Source of the DNA: Meandrina meandrites
Lineage: Eukaryota; Cnidaria; Anthozoa; Scleractinia; Meandrinidae
Direction of reading: 5' to 3'
Length of the DNA: 64,000 nt
Assembly: GCA_963693305.1 (NCBI GenBank)
Contig: OY855911.1
Coordinates: 35,019,439-35,083,438, forward strand
The position numbers and the translations under genes are program-made. How positions within the stretch are numbered: the first letter of the stretch is position 1; each line of letters begins with the position of its first letter. Of the stretch, positions 13,701 through 22,800 are shown one piece after another. The notes under the pieces are model-generated. The model did not search any database. It had not been told where the DNA came from and saw nothing but the letters and a program-made list of their open reading frames with translations.

Positions 13701-16081
13701 CCCTTAATTAATTTAAATTACAATACAGACAAGAATTAAAATAAAATAAAGTGCATGCCTGCCCAAAATAACCATCATTGGCTAATAAGGTTGGGCAGAC
13801 ATCCTTAGTGCTTATAACAAAAGTTTTTAAAGGGGTCAGGTGTACTAAAGATTTAGTTAACAAATACACAAACACACAAACACACAAACATAATATAAGT
13901 TTACTTAAGAACTTTAGTGAAAAAAGGTGGAGAATAAAGTATATGGACAGATTAACTAGCAGAAGGAAGGAATTTAAAATTAGACTTATAAGTAAATAGT
14001 TCCGTTAATAGCTTGCAATAATGTTTGATTTGAACTTTTTCTTAAATTGCTTAAGTGACAGAAGCTTAATGTTATCACTGATAGCATTCCAGATTTTAGC
14101 GCCCTGATATCTAATATTAAAGATTCCATAGTTTGTTCTGGTTATGGGTAAAGCATAAGTCATTCTAGAGGAAAGTCTTGTGTTGTAATTGTGGGTTTCT
14201 TTAACCGAAGTGAAAAAGACATCAAAATTAGAAGGAAGAAGTTGGTTTTTAAATTTGTACATAAAAACAGCGATGTGAAAAGTTACTTAATCAAATAATT
14301 TGATAACATTTAAATCTTTAAAAAGCGGACTTGTATGATCAGAAAAGCTAGAGAAAGTTATGATTCTAATGGCTTTTTTTTGTAATACAAAAAGAGGTTG
14401 CAAAGAAGTTTGATAGGTATTACCCCAAGCTATTAAACAATATGTTAAAAATGGATATACAAGAGCATAGTATAGGTCCAGTAAGGTTTTGCTGTAAAGA
14501 TAATAGCGAAGTTTAGATAGAATTCCTATACTACGTTTAATCTTTTTCGCAATATAATTAATGTGCACTATTTAATGTGGCAAGGCATCTGGTGCGATCT
14601 GCATGTAACAGGCCTGTCATAGAGAAAATGAGACATGGAGAACAAGGCAGATTTCAAGAAATTAATTATTCTAATTTTCAGTTAGTGCAAGTTCCCATAG
14701 AGTCATGAAGAGGTGTTTTTATTCGGTTTCAGGGGCAGTATCACAAGAATGCTTCTGAATGTTTGTTTAAAATGGCCAAAAAATAAATCCCAAATGTCTA
14801 AATAAACATAGTCAATGGTTTTGAGTGATTTTCTTCCAAGTAACACTGTCAATTAACTTGAAACTGTCGGCCCGACAATTTCAGGGTTGAGGCCATTTCT
14901 ATCCTATCCATACGTAGCAAACCACCTTTCATAATTCTAATGAGTAAGTACGGTCTAGCAGGGCAAGGCCATTATTAGTGGATTTCCTATTAATGCCATC
15001 GCCTTCATTGCATTTTCAAGTACCACTAAATCATAGCGACATGCCATGTCCCTTTAAGAGACATTGTTATTTTGCAGTTCAAAAAAAGTATCCATTAACT
15101 CTGACCCCGTGGTAATCATTGGATATCTGAGGGGGGTGAGGCTTTGCCCTACATCAGTGGATAAGAGTTCTAACTGATAGTTTAATCACTCTTAGTTTAA
15201 TATTTTCTCAACTTAATTCTAGAAGAAGCCTACCTGGGTAATAAAGACTATTGTCTGCCACCTTCAGACTTACTGAACCTGCTGTAATAATCAAGATTAG
15301 GGTTTTGACAAAACACTGGCCCCTGGTCTGGTGACACCTACTGACCCATCACTGACCTCCTTAACTGACCCCCCGTACAAGTACTTGTACAATGAAAGAA
15401 GAAAGTGTCAGACTTCTGCAATGCTCATCAACTATATTGAAACTTTCAGGTAACCTAATATTTATTTATGAACTTGAATTAGCCTCACTGGGATAGTGCT
15501 GGACATTTAGGGGGGCTAGTAAGGGTCAGTAGGGGGACAGCTGACTGGAGTCAGTGTTTTGTTGAAACCCGTTAAGATCATGAGTAATGAGTAACACAAA
15601 TTCAATTCTACAACTGTTTTCATAACTCACTGGCCTTGTGAATAAAACATACCTGGAAAACAGACCTCATGGAATTGCGGTCCAAATTTCCCTATAGAAG
15701 AGAACCTATTTCAGTACATGCCTTTCATGAGTGAATTGGCAATGTCGTTTTATTATTATAGGATAATGAAGGATTATGTTTTCTGTGTCAAAAAGTATAC
15801 ACAAATAAAACTTGCCTGTGAATGGGTGCGTCGCAGCTGATGGTGTTCCTTGTGTCACAGCTACATGTACTGGGGGTCCATTACCCCCAGCTGACACATC
15901 CCCGTCTGAAACGAAATGAACCTGGACTTCTTGCTGCGCTTGGATGTTGTCAGGAGGGCCCACATAAACTCTCGTGGTGGGAGTTTTAAAGTTTGCCACC
16001 ACCTCCGCCCCCGCAAGGTCTGTGCCCACCTTGTATAAAGCATGATTTCCAGCACTTCGCGCCTTGTGGTATATGATGTTT
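4410..16081 (-). CDS. FAF-like UAS-UBX domain protein, 5'-incomplete gene model (16 exons)
   Basis: Coding exons in transcript order, minus strand: 15816-16081, 15653-15691, 15234-15281, 13620-13660, 13330-13424, 13124-13212, 12272-12376, 11541-11616, 11056-11143, 10567-10644, 9583-9675, 8624-8758, 8083-8214, 7422-7460, 5115-5184, 4410-4738. Phases agree at all fifteen joins and the frame stays open to the TAA at 4410, giving 573 residues. Residues 1-118 are unassigned and beta-rich looking. About 119-250 resemble a UAS thioredoxin-like fold (LGVVVILNVADKL, then LLCDLN, TQCLFWVSSSD and GFPQLLLCAP). About 253-310 form a charged linker with a QDTEFRKTSELD pattern like the one following UAS in FAF1/FAF2. 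Residues 360-428 are a UBX domain (GTIEVKIHTPIGQVKRKF to EPGEVLILVER). The tail from 465 is extremely Lys/Arg/Glu-rich and suits nuclear localisation. Family knowledge: such proteins recruit p97/VCP to ubiquitylated clients. The usual FPR loop appears as ATR. The start codon is not found upstream. Confidence 0.72.
4866..5030 (-). mobile_element. Possible SINE relic in intron 15
   Basis: The minus strand carries CTAGTGCACTGGACTTG, then a B-box-like segment, then a segment reading on the plus strand as CTTGTCCAAGGACACAAC. The last resembles a conserved internal block seen in several animal SINE families. Identification is from memory of such blocks, not a search. Confidence 0.3.
5115..5184 (-). 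CDS. UBX gene exon 15
   Basis: Acceptor CCTTTCAG and donor TCAG/GTACTT. It encodes TYKDGTIPLQQDEADH and ends SVIELS, with one base of the next codon. A TTSVIELSDDE-like ending could be a SUMO-interacting or acidic docking patch, which is speculation. Confidence 0.65.
5545..6236. repeat. 120-bp minisatellite, nearly six copies (intron 14)
   Basis: CACCTTCCACTACAACAG recurs at 5545, 5665, 5785, 5904, 6024 and 6144, a period of 120,120,119,120,120. Copies differ by a few substitutions. Because 120 is a multiple of three, minus-strand frames stay open for over 130 codons, but the array lies wholly between two supported exons and shows no protein signature. Confidence 0.93.
6558..6780. repeat. 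Minisatellite of CCATCCATCC-rich units (intron 14)
   Basis: Units of roughly 70 bp alternate GTGATAGTAC-type and AAATAGTGCC-type half-units separated by CCATCCATCC. About three copies are present, with internal near-duplication of the half-units. Confidence 0.8.
7422..7460 (-). CDS. UBX gene exon 14
   Basis: Acceptor CATTTTACAG and donor GAA/GTAAGT. It is 13 whole codons, DEKEMDTLTSGKE, an acidic spacer after the UBX domain. Confidence 0.65.
8083..8214 (-). CDS. UBX gene exon 13 (second half of UBX domain)
   Basis: Acceptor AAATTACAG and donor GAGAGG/GTAAGA. It encodes EVYDWIGSKADQPLYFALL, a loop HQATREMV, and IEPGEVLILVER. The final strand is typical of UBX. The p97-contacting Phe-Pro-Arg of classical UBX domains is not present in the loop; only the Arg is kept. 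Confidence 0.78.
8624..8758 (-). CDS. UBX gene exon 12 (first half of UBX domain)
   Basis: Acceptor TTAACACAG and donor CCAG/GTGAAT. It is 45 whole codons. The second half, GTIEVKIHTPIGQVKRKF, is the ubiquitin-like beta hairpin of a UBX domain, and CEGGLYQ leads into the helix in the next exon. Confidence 0.78.
8953..9045 (+). mobile_element. tRNA-like SINE head relic (intron 11)
   Basis: CTCTCGGTAGAGAGCAAC resembles a tRNA D-arm/A-box region. GGTCATAGATTCAAAGCCC resembles a T-arm/B-box, placed as in tRNA-derived SINEs. A 16-bp segment starting AGAGCAACAC is perfectly duplicated in tandem (8978-8993 and 8994-9009), so it is not a functional tRNA. A T-run follows. Confidence 0.5.
9583..9675 (-). 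CDS. UBX gene exon 11
   Basis: Acceptor CTCACTAAG and donor TTGAAG/GTAACA. It is 31 whole codons and Ala/Pro-rich, with PHAASAVTGAGTVKPPERAD. It joins in frame to exon 12. No domain is recognised, so it is probably a flexible linker. Confidence 0.6.
9838..10258. repeat. Pair of TTGCCC/GGGCAA hairpins in intron 10
   Basis: A perfect 9-bp stem with a 3-base loop lies at 9838-9858. A related 6-bp stem with a 3-base loop lies at 10244-10258. TAGCCCGA near 9895 has its complement near 10305. The pair may mark the ends of an old fold-back element; no target duplication was found. Confidence 0.35.
10567..10644 (-). CDS. UBX gene exon 10
   Basis: Acceptor CTCCTTCAG and donor CCAAG/GTAAAT. It encodes QKRKRQSIGNLPASS and a low-complexity continuation. 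The exon is 26 whole codons. Confidence 0.7.
11056..11143 (-). CDS. UBX gene exon 9 (linker helix)
   Basis: Acceptor CATTCACAG and donor CAA/GTAAGT. It encodes RKYVEEQALRAKQDTEFRK and continues as TSELDVLKEQ. The spacing of Q-D, S-E-L-D and K-E matches the helical linker of FAF-type proteins. Confidence 0.75.
11144..11540. other. Intron 8, nothing recognised
   Basis: AT-rich intron without repeats, RNA genes or open frames of note. Confidence 0.5.
11541..11616 (-). CDS. UBX gene exon 8
   Basis: Acceptor GATTTCACAG and donor ATCG/GTAATA. It encodes NFDFEAVVEAANRALPTLQ and then the start of the charged linker helix. Confidence 0.75.
11617..12271. other. Intron 7, nothing recognised
   Basis: The open frames here lack domains and have no compatible splice phase. 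No repeat structure was seen. Confidence 0.45.
12272..12376 (-). CDS. UBX gene exon 7 (UAS-like region)
   Basis: Acceptor TTGTTCTAG and donor TCAG/GTAACT. It encodes ALGGQTLGFPQLLLCAPS, in which GFPQLLLC corresponds to the cis-proline strand of thioredoxin-like folds, and continues to IPIPVERFS. Confidence 0.75.
12377..13123. other. Intron 6, nothing recognised
   Basis: AT-rich intron. No mobile element ends or RNA genes were recognised. Confidence 0.45.
13124..13212 (-). CDS. UBX gene exon 6 (UAS-like region)
   Basis: Acceptor ACATGTAG and donor GAAG/GTAGTG. It encodes TSEWDTQCLFWVSSSDSD and nearby residues. The LFW-V-S pattern parallels the strand after the LC-A motif in FAF2-type UAS domains. 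Confidence 0.75.
13330..13424 (-). CDS. UBX gene exon 5 (start of UAS-like region)
   Basis: Acceptor CATTTCAG and donor CTATG/GTATGG. It encodes LCHHIKTAIKLGVVVILN followed by ADKLSATERNLL. The hydrophobic strand GVVVILNV fits the position of the first core strand of a UAS fold. Confidence 0.75.
13620..13660 (-). CDS. UBX gene exon 4, acceptor next to a retroelement tail
   Basis: It encodes CSGVPFVGISFKA, with donor GCT/GTAAGT. The acceptor GCATCAG is preceded within seven bases by the (GTT)n tail of a truncated non-LTR element, which stands where the polypyrimidine tract should be. A second AG five bases inside the exon is possible but gives a poorer peptide and breaks the phase. Confidence 0.65.
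13667..14575 (-). pseudogene. 5'-truncated CR1/jockey-like non-LTR retrotransposon
   Basis: The minus strand encodes only the C-terminal end of a reverse transcriptase ORF. Blocks such as KTLLDLYYALVYPFLTYC, WGNTYQTSLQPLFVLQKKA, SYNTR-like HNYNTRLSS and YQGAKIWNAIS are characteristic of the region after the RT core in CR1/jockey-type elements. One in-frame TAA (14287-14289) interrupts an otherwise continuous frame ending at 14005. The 3' end is AATAAAG followed by (GTT)n, read as (AAC)n on the plus strand at 13667-13691. The core RT and endonuclease are missing, so it is a dead-on-arrival copy in intron 3 of the UBX gene. Confidence 0.82.
15234..15281 (-). CDS. UBX gene exon 3
   Basis: Acceptor TTATTACAG and donor CCAG/GTAGGC. 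It encodes GSVSLKVADNSLYYP in the required frame. The intron between this exon and exon 2 is almost filled by an inverted-repeat element. Confidence 0.7.
15300..15570. mobile_element. 271-bp inverted-repeat element (MITE) filling intron 2
   Basis: GGGTTTTGACAAAACACTG at the left end matches the reverse complement of CAGTGTTTTGTTGAAACCC at the right end with two differences. The inverted similarity continues inward through CTGACC-rich sequence. There is no coding capacity. The target duplication is not clear. It occupies most of the 371-bp intron between exons 3 and 2. Confidence 0.65.
15653..15691 (-). CDS. UBX gene exon 2 (39-bp microexon)
   Basis: Acceptor CTATAG and donor CAG/GTATGT. It contributes GKFGPQFHEVCFP across the upstream join and keeps phase 1 at both ends. 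Confidence 0.7.
15816..16081 (-). CDS. UBX gene, first recognised coding exon (GC donor)
   Basis: The acceptor is a pyrimidine-rich run ending TTATAAG. The frame begins NIIYHKARSAGNHALYK, so at least one more 5' exon is needed. The exon ends ACAG followed by GCAAGT, a GC-type donor with an otherwise perfect consensus, and the join to the next exon keeps the frame. The encoded region contains VGPPDN and GGNGPPVHVAVTQG. I do not recognise the domain. Confidence 0.7.
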
Positions 16082-16429
16082 CTTATAAAAGTAAAAAATG
16101 TATTGTCACCATTGTGATTTAATTAATATCAACTGTTGCTAGGTTTAAAATGTCGTAATATTAACGAGACTGACAACAGTTTCCAACAATTTCCAGCTCC
16201 TATTTTGATTTCCTGAGCAATTTTATAACCTGTAAAAACGGCACATTTTTGAAGAGTGACTCTCATTTCTTATTATCGAGAAATGATCGTCATGCATGAT
16301 ATATCGTTTTACAAAGTTGTCATGTCAAAAAACCTTCAATTGTCAAAAAGTTTGGAAACTGTTGTGAGCCTCCTCAAATGGAAAAATGGTAGTGTAAAAC
16401 AGTTAAGATTATTTTACTATTGTTAAATA

Positions 16430-16601
16430 CAGGAGGGATCTAATGGGAGGGGATGCAGGGTGCATGCACTACAGTACCCCTGAGATGACCTGAGGCAGCT
16501 TCCTAAAAAAACTGGTATTCTGCAAAAAACTATGTGCACCCCTCCGAAGAAAAATTCTGGCTGTGCAACCCCTCAAGAGTAGAATCCTGGGTCCGCCCCT
16601 G
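16430..16601. mobile_element. Possible small hAT-like non-autonomous element
   Basis: The right end on the minus strand starts CAGGGGCGGACCCAGG, a form common to hAT-type terminal repeats. The left end, CAGGAGGGATC, is a weak match. No convincing 8-bp duplication is seen, so the boundaries are tentative. Confidence 0.35.
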
Positions 16602-16750
16602 AAATAAATTCATCACTTAAGCCAAGCGTTTATATAACAAGCAACTTTAACTTATGCTTCTCACATTGTATTAATATCCGTTCTAGAAAATTAAAATACA
16701 TTACATTTACGATACATATAAGAGACGCAGCGAGCTAGAAATACGGGATC

Positions 16751-16969
16751 CGGTCACTTAGCTCCATGGTCAGATTATCGAAAAGTGATATCGCTCGATC
16801 GCAAACTAAAGTGACTGATACACGTTCAAAAGAATCGTAAGTAAAGTACGACCGAGTTCGCTCCAAACAAACGACCTAGAATATTTCTCGTTCTTTAAGC
16901 GTGAGAAAAGTGTGACCTTGTTGGGAGCGATCTAACTGGGAGCGATCTGACCATGGAGCGAAGTGACCG
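16751..16969. repeat. Inverted repeat with 23-bp arms
   Basis: CTGACCATGGAGCGAAGTGA at 16947-16966 matches the reverse complement of 16751-16773 with one mismatch over 23 bp. It could be a MITE. Both arms contain CCATGG but no open frame follows, so they are not start exons. Confidence 0.55.
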
Positions 16970-17612
16970 CGATTCGAGAATACGATTGAAAAAAGAGGGG
17001 AATGGGGAGAGGGGGCGAATCCCCTAACCTTTTTTATTGGTGGTTTTCACTGTCACGCAATAAAAAAATAAAATCGAAACCATTAACGATAGAAGCTATG
17101 AGTTTCAGATATTATAGAACATAAATAGAAAAACAATTTGCCCAAGTCTCAGGTCTGAGCTGCACCGTTTGCGAGTTATTTCCCGAAACTTTTCACGCAA
17201 ATTTACAAAGCTCAGTATGGAGACGCCATATTTGTGTCCTTCTGATGGGCACAAATATGGTCGCCGGGATGTCAGAGAAACCATCTGGAACTTAATTTTG
17301 CTATTAATAGCGACTTCTTTTGGCTCATGATCTATTATAATTTTACATAAACAGCACTTAGTACATTGGGAATGTTCAATCTGCAAAAAGGGAAAAGAAA
17401 GGCCTTTTTTGAATCAAAATAACTTTGTCACGGCACTCAGCTTGATATCACATACGGCGGAGAACTCGAATATTCAAAATGCTCTGTTTTAAAAACGAAG
17501 CGCACAACCAAGCTGGAAATTTGCAAAGAGATATGTTTTTAGTTCATCTTAAACCTAGAGACATCGAAAGTTTAGCAGGCCTATTGAATTTTGATTTGAG
17601 AATTTTATGACG
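16970..17612. other. Spacer between UBX gene and satellite; possible dispersed repeat
   Basis: It contains a perfect 11-bp inverted repeat, CCATATTTGTG at 17226-17236 against CACAAATATGG at 17250-17260. The minus-strand frame 17105-17386 has no recognised domain. This interval could hold the missing 5' exon or promoter of the UBX gene, but no ATG with a donor in the right phase was found. Confidence 0.4.
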
Positions 17613-19337
17613 TAACACCCTTGGGATCGATTCCACTAGGTCGGTTTCATACCACCATTTTGAGTGGGCTTTTCCAAGCAGGGCAAAAAGGCGGGTTGAC
17701 GAACGTCGTCCAATTGCGTTCAAAACGCGTTTTTTCGACTTTCCCCATCGGGGCGAAACGAAACAACACCCTTGGGATCGATTCCACTAGGTCGGTTTCA
17801 TACCACCATTTTGGGTGGGCTTTTCCAAGCAGGGAAAAAAGCCGGTTTGACGAACGTCGTCCAATTGTGTTCAAAACGCGTTTTTTCGAGTTTCCCCATC
17901 GGGGCGAAACGAAAAAACACCCTTCGGATCGAAAACCACGAGGTCGGTTTCATACCACCATTTTGAGTAGGCTTTTCCAAGCAGGGCAAAAAGGCGGGTT
18001 GACGAACGTCGTCCAATTGCGTTCAACACGCGTTTTTTCGACTTTCCCCATCGGGGCGAAACGAAAAAACACCCTTGGGATCGATTCCACTAGGTCGGTT
18101 TCATACCACCATTTTGGGTGGGCTTTTCCAAGCACGGCAAAAAGCCGGTTTGACGAACGTCGTCCAATTGTGTTCAAAACGCGTTTTTTCGAGTTTCCCC
18201 ATCGGGGCGAAACGAAAAAACACCCTTCGGATCGAAAACCACGAGGTCGGTTTCATACCACCATTTTGAGTAGGCTTTTCCAAGCAGGGCAAAAAGGCGG
18301 GTTGACGAACGTCGTCCAATTGCGTTCAAAACGCGTTTTTTCGACTTTCCCCATCGGGGCGAAACGAAAAAACACCCTTGGGATCGAATTCCACGAGGTC
18401 GGTTTCATACCATCATTTTGAGTGGGCTTTTCCAAGCAGGGCAAAAAGCCGGGTTGACGAACGTCGTCCAATTGCGTTCAAAACGCGTTTTTTCGACTTT
18501 CCCCATCGGGGCGAAAGGAAACAACACCCTTGGGATCGATTCCACTAGGTCGGTTTCATACCACCATTTTGGGTGGGCTTTTCCAAGCAGGGCAAAAAGC
18601 CGGGTTGACGAACGTCGTCCAATTGTGTTCAAAACGCGTTTTTTCGACTTTTCCCATCGGGGCGAAACGAAAAAACACCCTTGGGTTCGAATTCCACGAG
18701 GTCGGTTTCATACCATCATTTTGAGTTGGCTTTTCCAAGCAGGGCAAAAAGCCGGGTTGACGAACGTCGTCCAATTGCGTTCAAAACGCGTTTTTTCGAC
18801 TTTCCCCATCGGGGCGAAACGAAAAAACACCCTTCGGATCGAAAACCACGAGGTCGGTTTCATACCACCATTTTGAGTGGGCTTTTCCAAGCAGGGCAAA
18901 AAGGCGGGTTGGCGTTCAAAACGCGTTTTTTCGACTTTCCCCATCGGGGCGAAACGAAACAACACCCTTGGGATCGAATTCCACGAGGTCGGTTTCATAC
19001 CACCATTTTGAGCTGGCTTTTCCAAGCAGGGCAAAAAGCCAGGTTGACGAACGTCGTCTAATTGCGTTCAAAACGCGTTTTTTCGACTTTCCCCATCGGG
19101 GCGAAACGAAACAACACCCTTGGGATCGAATTCCACGAGGTCGGTTTCATACCACCATTTTGAGTGGGCTTTTCCAAGCAGGGCAAAAAGCCGGGTTGAC
19201 GAACGTCGTCCAATTGCGTTCAAAACGCGTTTTTTCGACTTTCCCCATCGGGGCGAAACGAAAAAACACCCTTAGGATCGAATTCCACGAGGTCGGTTTC
19301 ATACCACCATTTCGAGTGGGCTTTTCCAAGCAGGGCA
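17613..19337 (+). repeat. 152-bp satellite, subfamily A, left block
   Basis: About eleven tandem monomers of 151-152 bp, each with GGTCGGTTTCATACCACCAT, CCAAGCAGGGCAAAAAG and AAAACGCGTTTT. Monomer variants (GATTCCACTAGG, GAAAACCACGAGG, GAATTCCACGAGG) alternate, giving local two-monomer repeats near 17.6-18.3 kb. One monomer near 18.91 kb has lost 17 bp between two TTG triplets. The block ends inside a monomer where a retrotransposon is inserted. Open frames along it are period-driven shadows. Confidence 0.97.
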
Positions 19338-19570
19338 TTCTTTGGGCATTCTAAAACAACGATGGCGCGACTTTCACGCGTTCCGTTAAAAATCGTCCAG
19401 ATTGTATTTTTGCTTAGCCTTCTCTGTAAAAAAGTTCACAAGGTTGGTAACTCTGACTTTAATGTTGGTGTTCATGGGCAAGTAGCCGAATTATCTTGTG
19501 GAAGGGAGCTATCAAGCGTCGTTCCTACGCGAAATCAATCGACGAAGCGGTCCGCCATTATTACGGTTGG

Positions 19571-19813
19571 TAATAGACCATTTTACAGTTGTCTGCTCAG
19601 ATACCAGGCCTTTGAATGGTAGCGAGGCTAGAGGTGACCTTGTTTTGATACAGACCTCGCTGCTTTTGTTTTGCAAATCAAGTTGTTCTGATGTTAATGG
19701 TTCGCATTTACATGAGAAAAGCAGAGAGGTTTGTATCAATGCAAGGTCACCTCCAGCCTCGCTATCCCTCAAAGGCTAGGCTACTGAGCAGACAACTGTA
19801 AAATGGCCTATTA
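19571..19813. repeat. Long imperfect hairpin in retrotransposon leader, spanning its start codon
   Basis: Arms of about 110 bp face each other around a loop near 19690-19705. The outermost 29 bases (19572-19600 against 19784-19812) differ at one position. The ATG of the retrotransposon ORF (19803-19805) lies within the last dozen bases of the right arm. It could be a MITE inserted in the leader or a structural 5' UTR element. Confidence 0.75.
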
Positions 19814-22800
19814 TCTAAAGGCAAGTGCTATTCTACGCTTTACCAGAGACCTTCTGTTCGTGAATGTTCTTATTCTATGTGGAGATATTGCTCAAAACCC
19901 GGGACCTGGCGCGGCTAGCCGCGGTGTTGGCTTGAAAGTTTGCCATTGGAATATTCAACATCTTACTGATTGCAAGCTGGAGGAGATCAGGGTCAAGTTG
20001 ACAAATCCAAACAACGGAGAAGATAAGCCTGATATTCTGATCTTAACCGAAACTTTCTGCTCAGCGAAAGTGCCTGACTCATTTTATTCTACCCCAGGAT
20101 TCCATCTACATCGTAAAGATAGAATCGGGAGATCTGGAGGCGGGATTCTTGCCTTTGTAAACAGTTCGCTGCAGGTTAAACGGCGCGAAGACCTCGAAGC
20201 AACCGATGTAGAGTGTTTATGGCTTGAAACCTGCCCTTTCAAGTCGAAGCGCCCCCTACTCATTGCCGGCATCTATCGACCTCCTTCATATAAAGCGGCA
20301 GACGATAAGAGACTTGGAAAGAACATCGAAAACGCACATCTACTGAATCGAGAAATCGTTATTTTAGGCGACTTTAATATTGATTTCTTATGTGCAAAGA
20401 AAGTCCAGAAACACTCGCTTTTAAAAACAATGCGTAATTTGAATATGTCTCAACTTGTGCATAAAATTACCAGGCCCGTGTCAAAAACCTGCCTTGACCA
20501 CATTTGGAGTAGTCATCCGGAGCGGCTTCACAGTGTGAGGGTTATGTCCTCTGGGATATCTGATCACCTCCCAGTTATTGTTACAAGGAAACTCATTAAA
20601 TGCCCAAAGAACAATAAAGATCAGCACAGGACGATAACTTATCGGGACATAAAAGGTCTTAACAAAGAGCAATTTGTTTCATCGCTGCATGAGGCCCCCT
20701 GGGACTGTGCCTTTGTGTTCGAGGATACTAATGATGTGGTCGACGCCTGGTATAACGTATTTAACGACATTATTGACGAACACCTCCCTCTGAAACAAAA
20801 GAGAGTAAAGCGCAAAATTCAGCCAAAATGGTTCAACACTGAAATCCTGAAAGGGATAAAGGCTCGGGACAAGCTTCTCAACAAAGCTAGAAAAAGCCAA
20901 ACGGAAAGAGATTGGAATGCGTTTAAGCGAGCGAAAAACACAGTGACTCAACTTATCAGGAGTACAAAACAATCTTACTTCAAGGATAAAGTCACCGAAA
21001 ACAAGAACAACTCTAGGAAACTTTGGAATCTAATCAAGTGTCTATCGAATGACGACAAAGGAGCTGAGAGTGGAATAAAGGAAATTGTAGAAAACGAGAC
21101 AAATATCACGGATAAGCAAACCATTGCTGAGATACTTAACTCGTTTTTTGTTGATCAACCGAAAAACTTGGTTGCCGCACTTGGGCTTAGCTCGCTAACT
21201 GTCCCCTCAACGGTGACCTCTGCCAGACAGGACATTAGTGCATTTGACCTCCCGAATATAACACAGAAGAGGGTTGTAGAGTTACTGTTATCAATTCCAA
21301 CCCATAAGGCCACCGGAGACGACGGTATCAGCGCCAAAATACTCAGAATTGCTGCTCCAGCAATCGCACCATCGCTGACGAAGTTGCTGAACCACGGCCT
21401 GTCTACACAGACGTTTCCTACTACCTGGAAGATCGCAAAAGTTACCCCTGTTTTTAAAGGTAACGGCAGCAGAAACGACAAGAACAACTATAGACCGATT
21501 TCTGTGCTCCCCATTCTCTCGAAAGTGCTGGAGAAACACATATGTGAACACTTGTGTAACTTCCTGAGAGAGAATGACTTTTTCCACCCCCTTCAGTCGG
21601 GGTTTAGAAAATCTCACTCCACTGAAACTGCGCTTATCCGATTGGTAGACCAGTTATTGTTCAACCTCGACAATGATAAAGTCACTGGACTTGTTTTTAT
21701 CGACTACAAAAAGGCATTTGATCTGATTGACCATAAACTGCTTCTGTCAAAATTAAAGGCTCTTGGTGTAGGCGAAAGGAGCCTACCCATGTTCCGTGAC
21801 TATTTGAGTGGTAGACGCCAGTTTGTGAACATAGACGGATATTATTCTACCCAGAGGGCCTTAACACTGGGTGTACCACAGGGCAGCATCTTAGGTCCAA
21901 TCTTATTCCTTGTATTTATTAATGATCTACCTGCAGCTTTGCAGCACTCCGTGGTTGATATTTATGCCGACGACACAACTATTAGCTACTCCACCCATTA
22001 TATGGCGGCACCCAACGACATCTCAAACGGCCTTCAGACGGATATTGATGAAATTATGATCTGGTCAGCAGACAACAAAATGATACTAAACGAATCCAAA
22101 ACAAAATCCATGCTTGTTACTGGTAAACGGTTAGGCAAGAAACTGGAACAGTCCACTCTGCAGTTACACGTAAATTCTACTGAACTTGAACAAGTGAGCT
22201 CGCATAAACTATTAGGGGTCACGATTGACAGCCAGCTTACCTTTGACCAACATGTCGAAAATCTATGCACGAAGTTATCACAGAGAATCGCCGTGTTGCG
22301 AAAAATACGACGCTCTCTTCCTCTTGATCAAAGGAAACTCTATTATAATGCTATGATCAAGCAGACAATGCTATATGCATCAACCGTGTGGACTTCATGC
22401 TCTGCTGAGAATTTACAAAGAGTATTTAAACTTCAGAAACGCGCAGCACGTGTAATACTAAATGCGGATACTAAAGCGAATAGCGTACAACTGTTTAGAG
22501 AATTGGATTGGGTTCCATTTTATCATGAGGCAAATGTAAATAGGTTATCAATGGTATACAAACGACTGTCTGGGGACTGTCCATATTATTTGTCACAGAT
22601 GCTGATAAGAAACGCCGACATCAATGAAAGATCGAGCAGACATGGACTACTAAACCTTGTCTGCCCCCGATTCAAACGGGAGTCAGAAGGCGGAAGGTCT
22701 TTCACAGTATCGACTACACGCCTCTGGAATACAATACCCAGCACCATAAGGAACGAGCCTAGTTTAGTAAGTTTTAAGAAGGCTACGTTTAAATTTTTTA

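Noticed and set aside
17105..17386. 93-codon minus-strand frame as a possible first exon of the UBX gene
   Set aside because: No donor in the phase required by the 16,081 acceptor was found, and the interval includes an inverted repeat suggestive of a dispersed element.
17621..18421. Open frames of 60-270 codons throughout the 152-bp satellite
   Set aside because: They repeat at the satellite period on both strands, with endpoints set by monomer variants. No initiation context or domain is seen.
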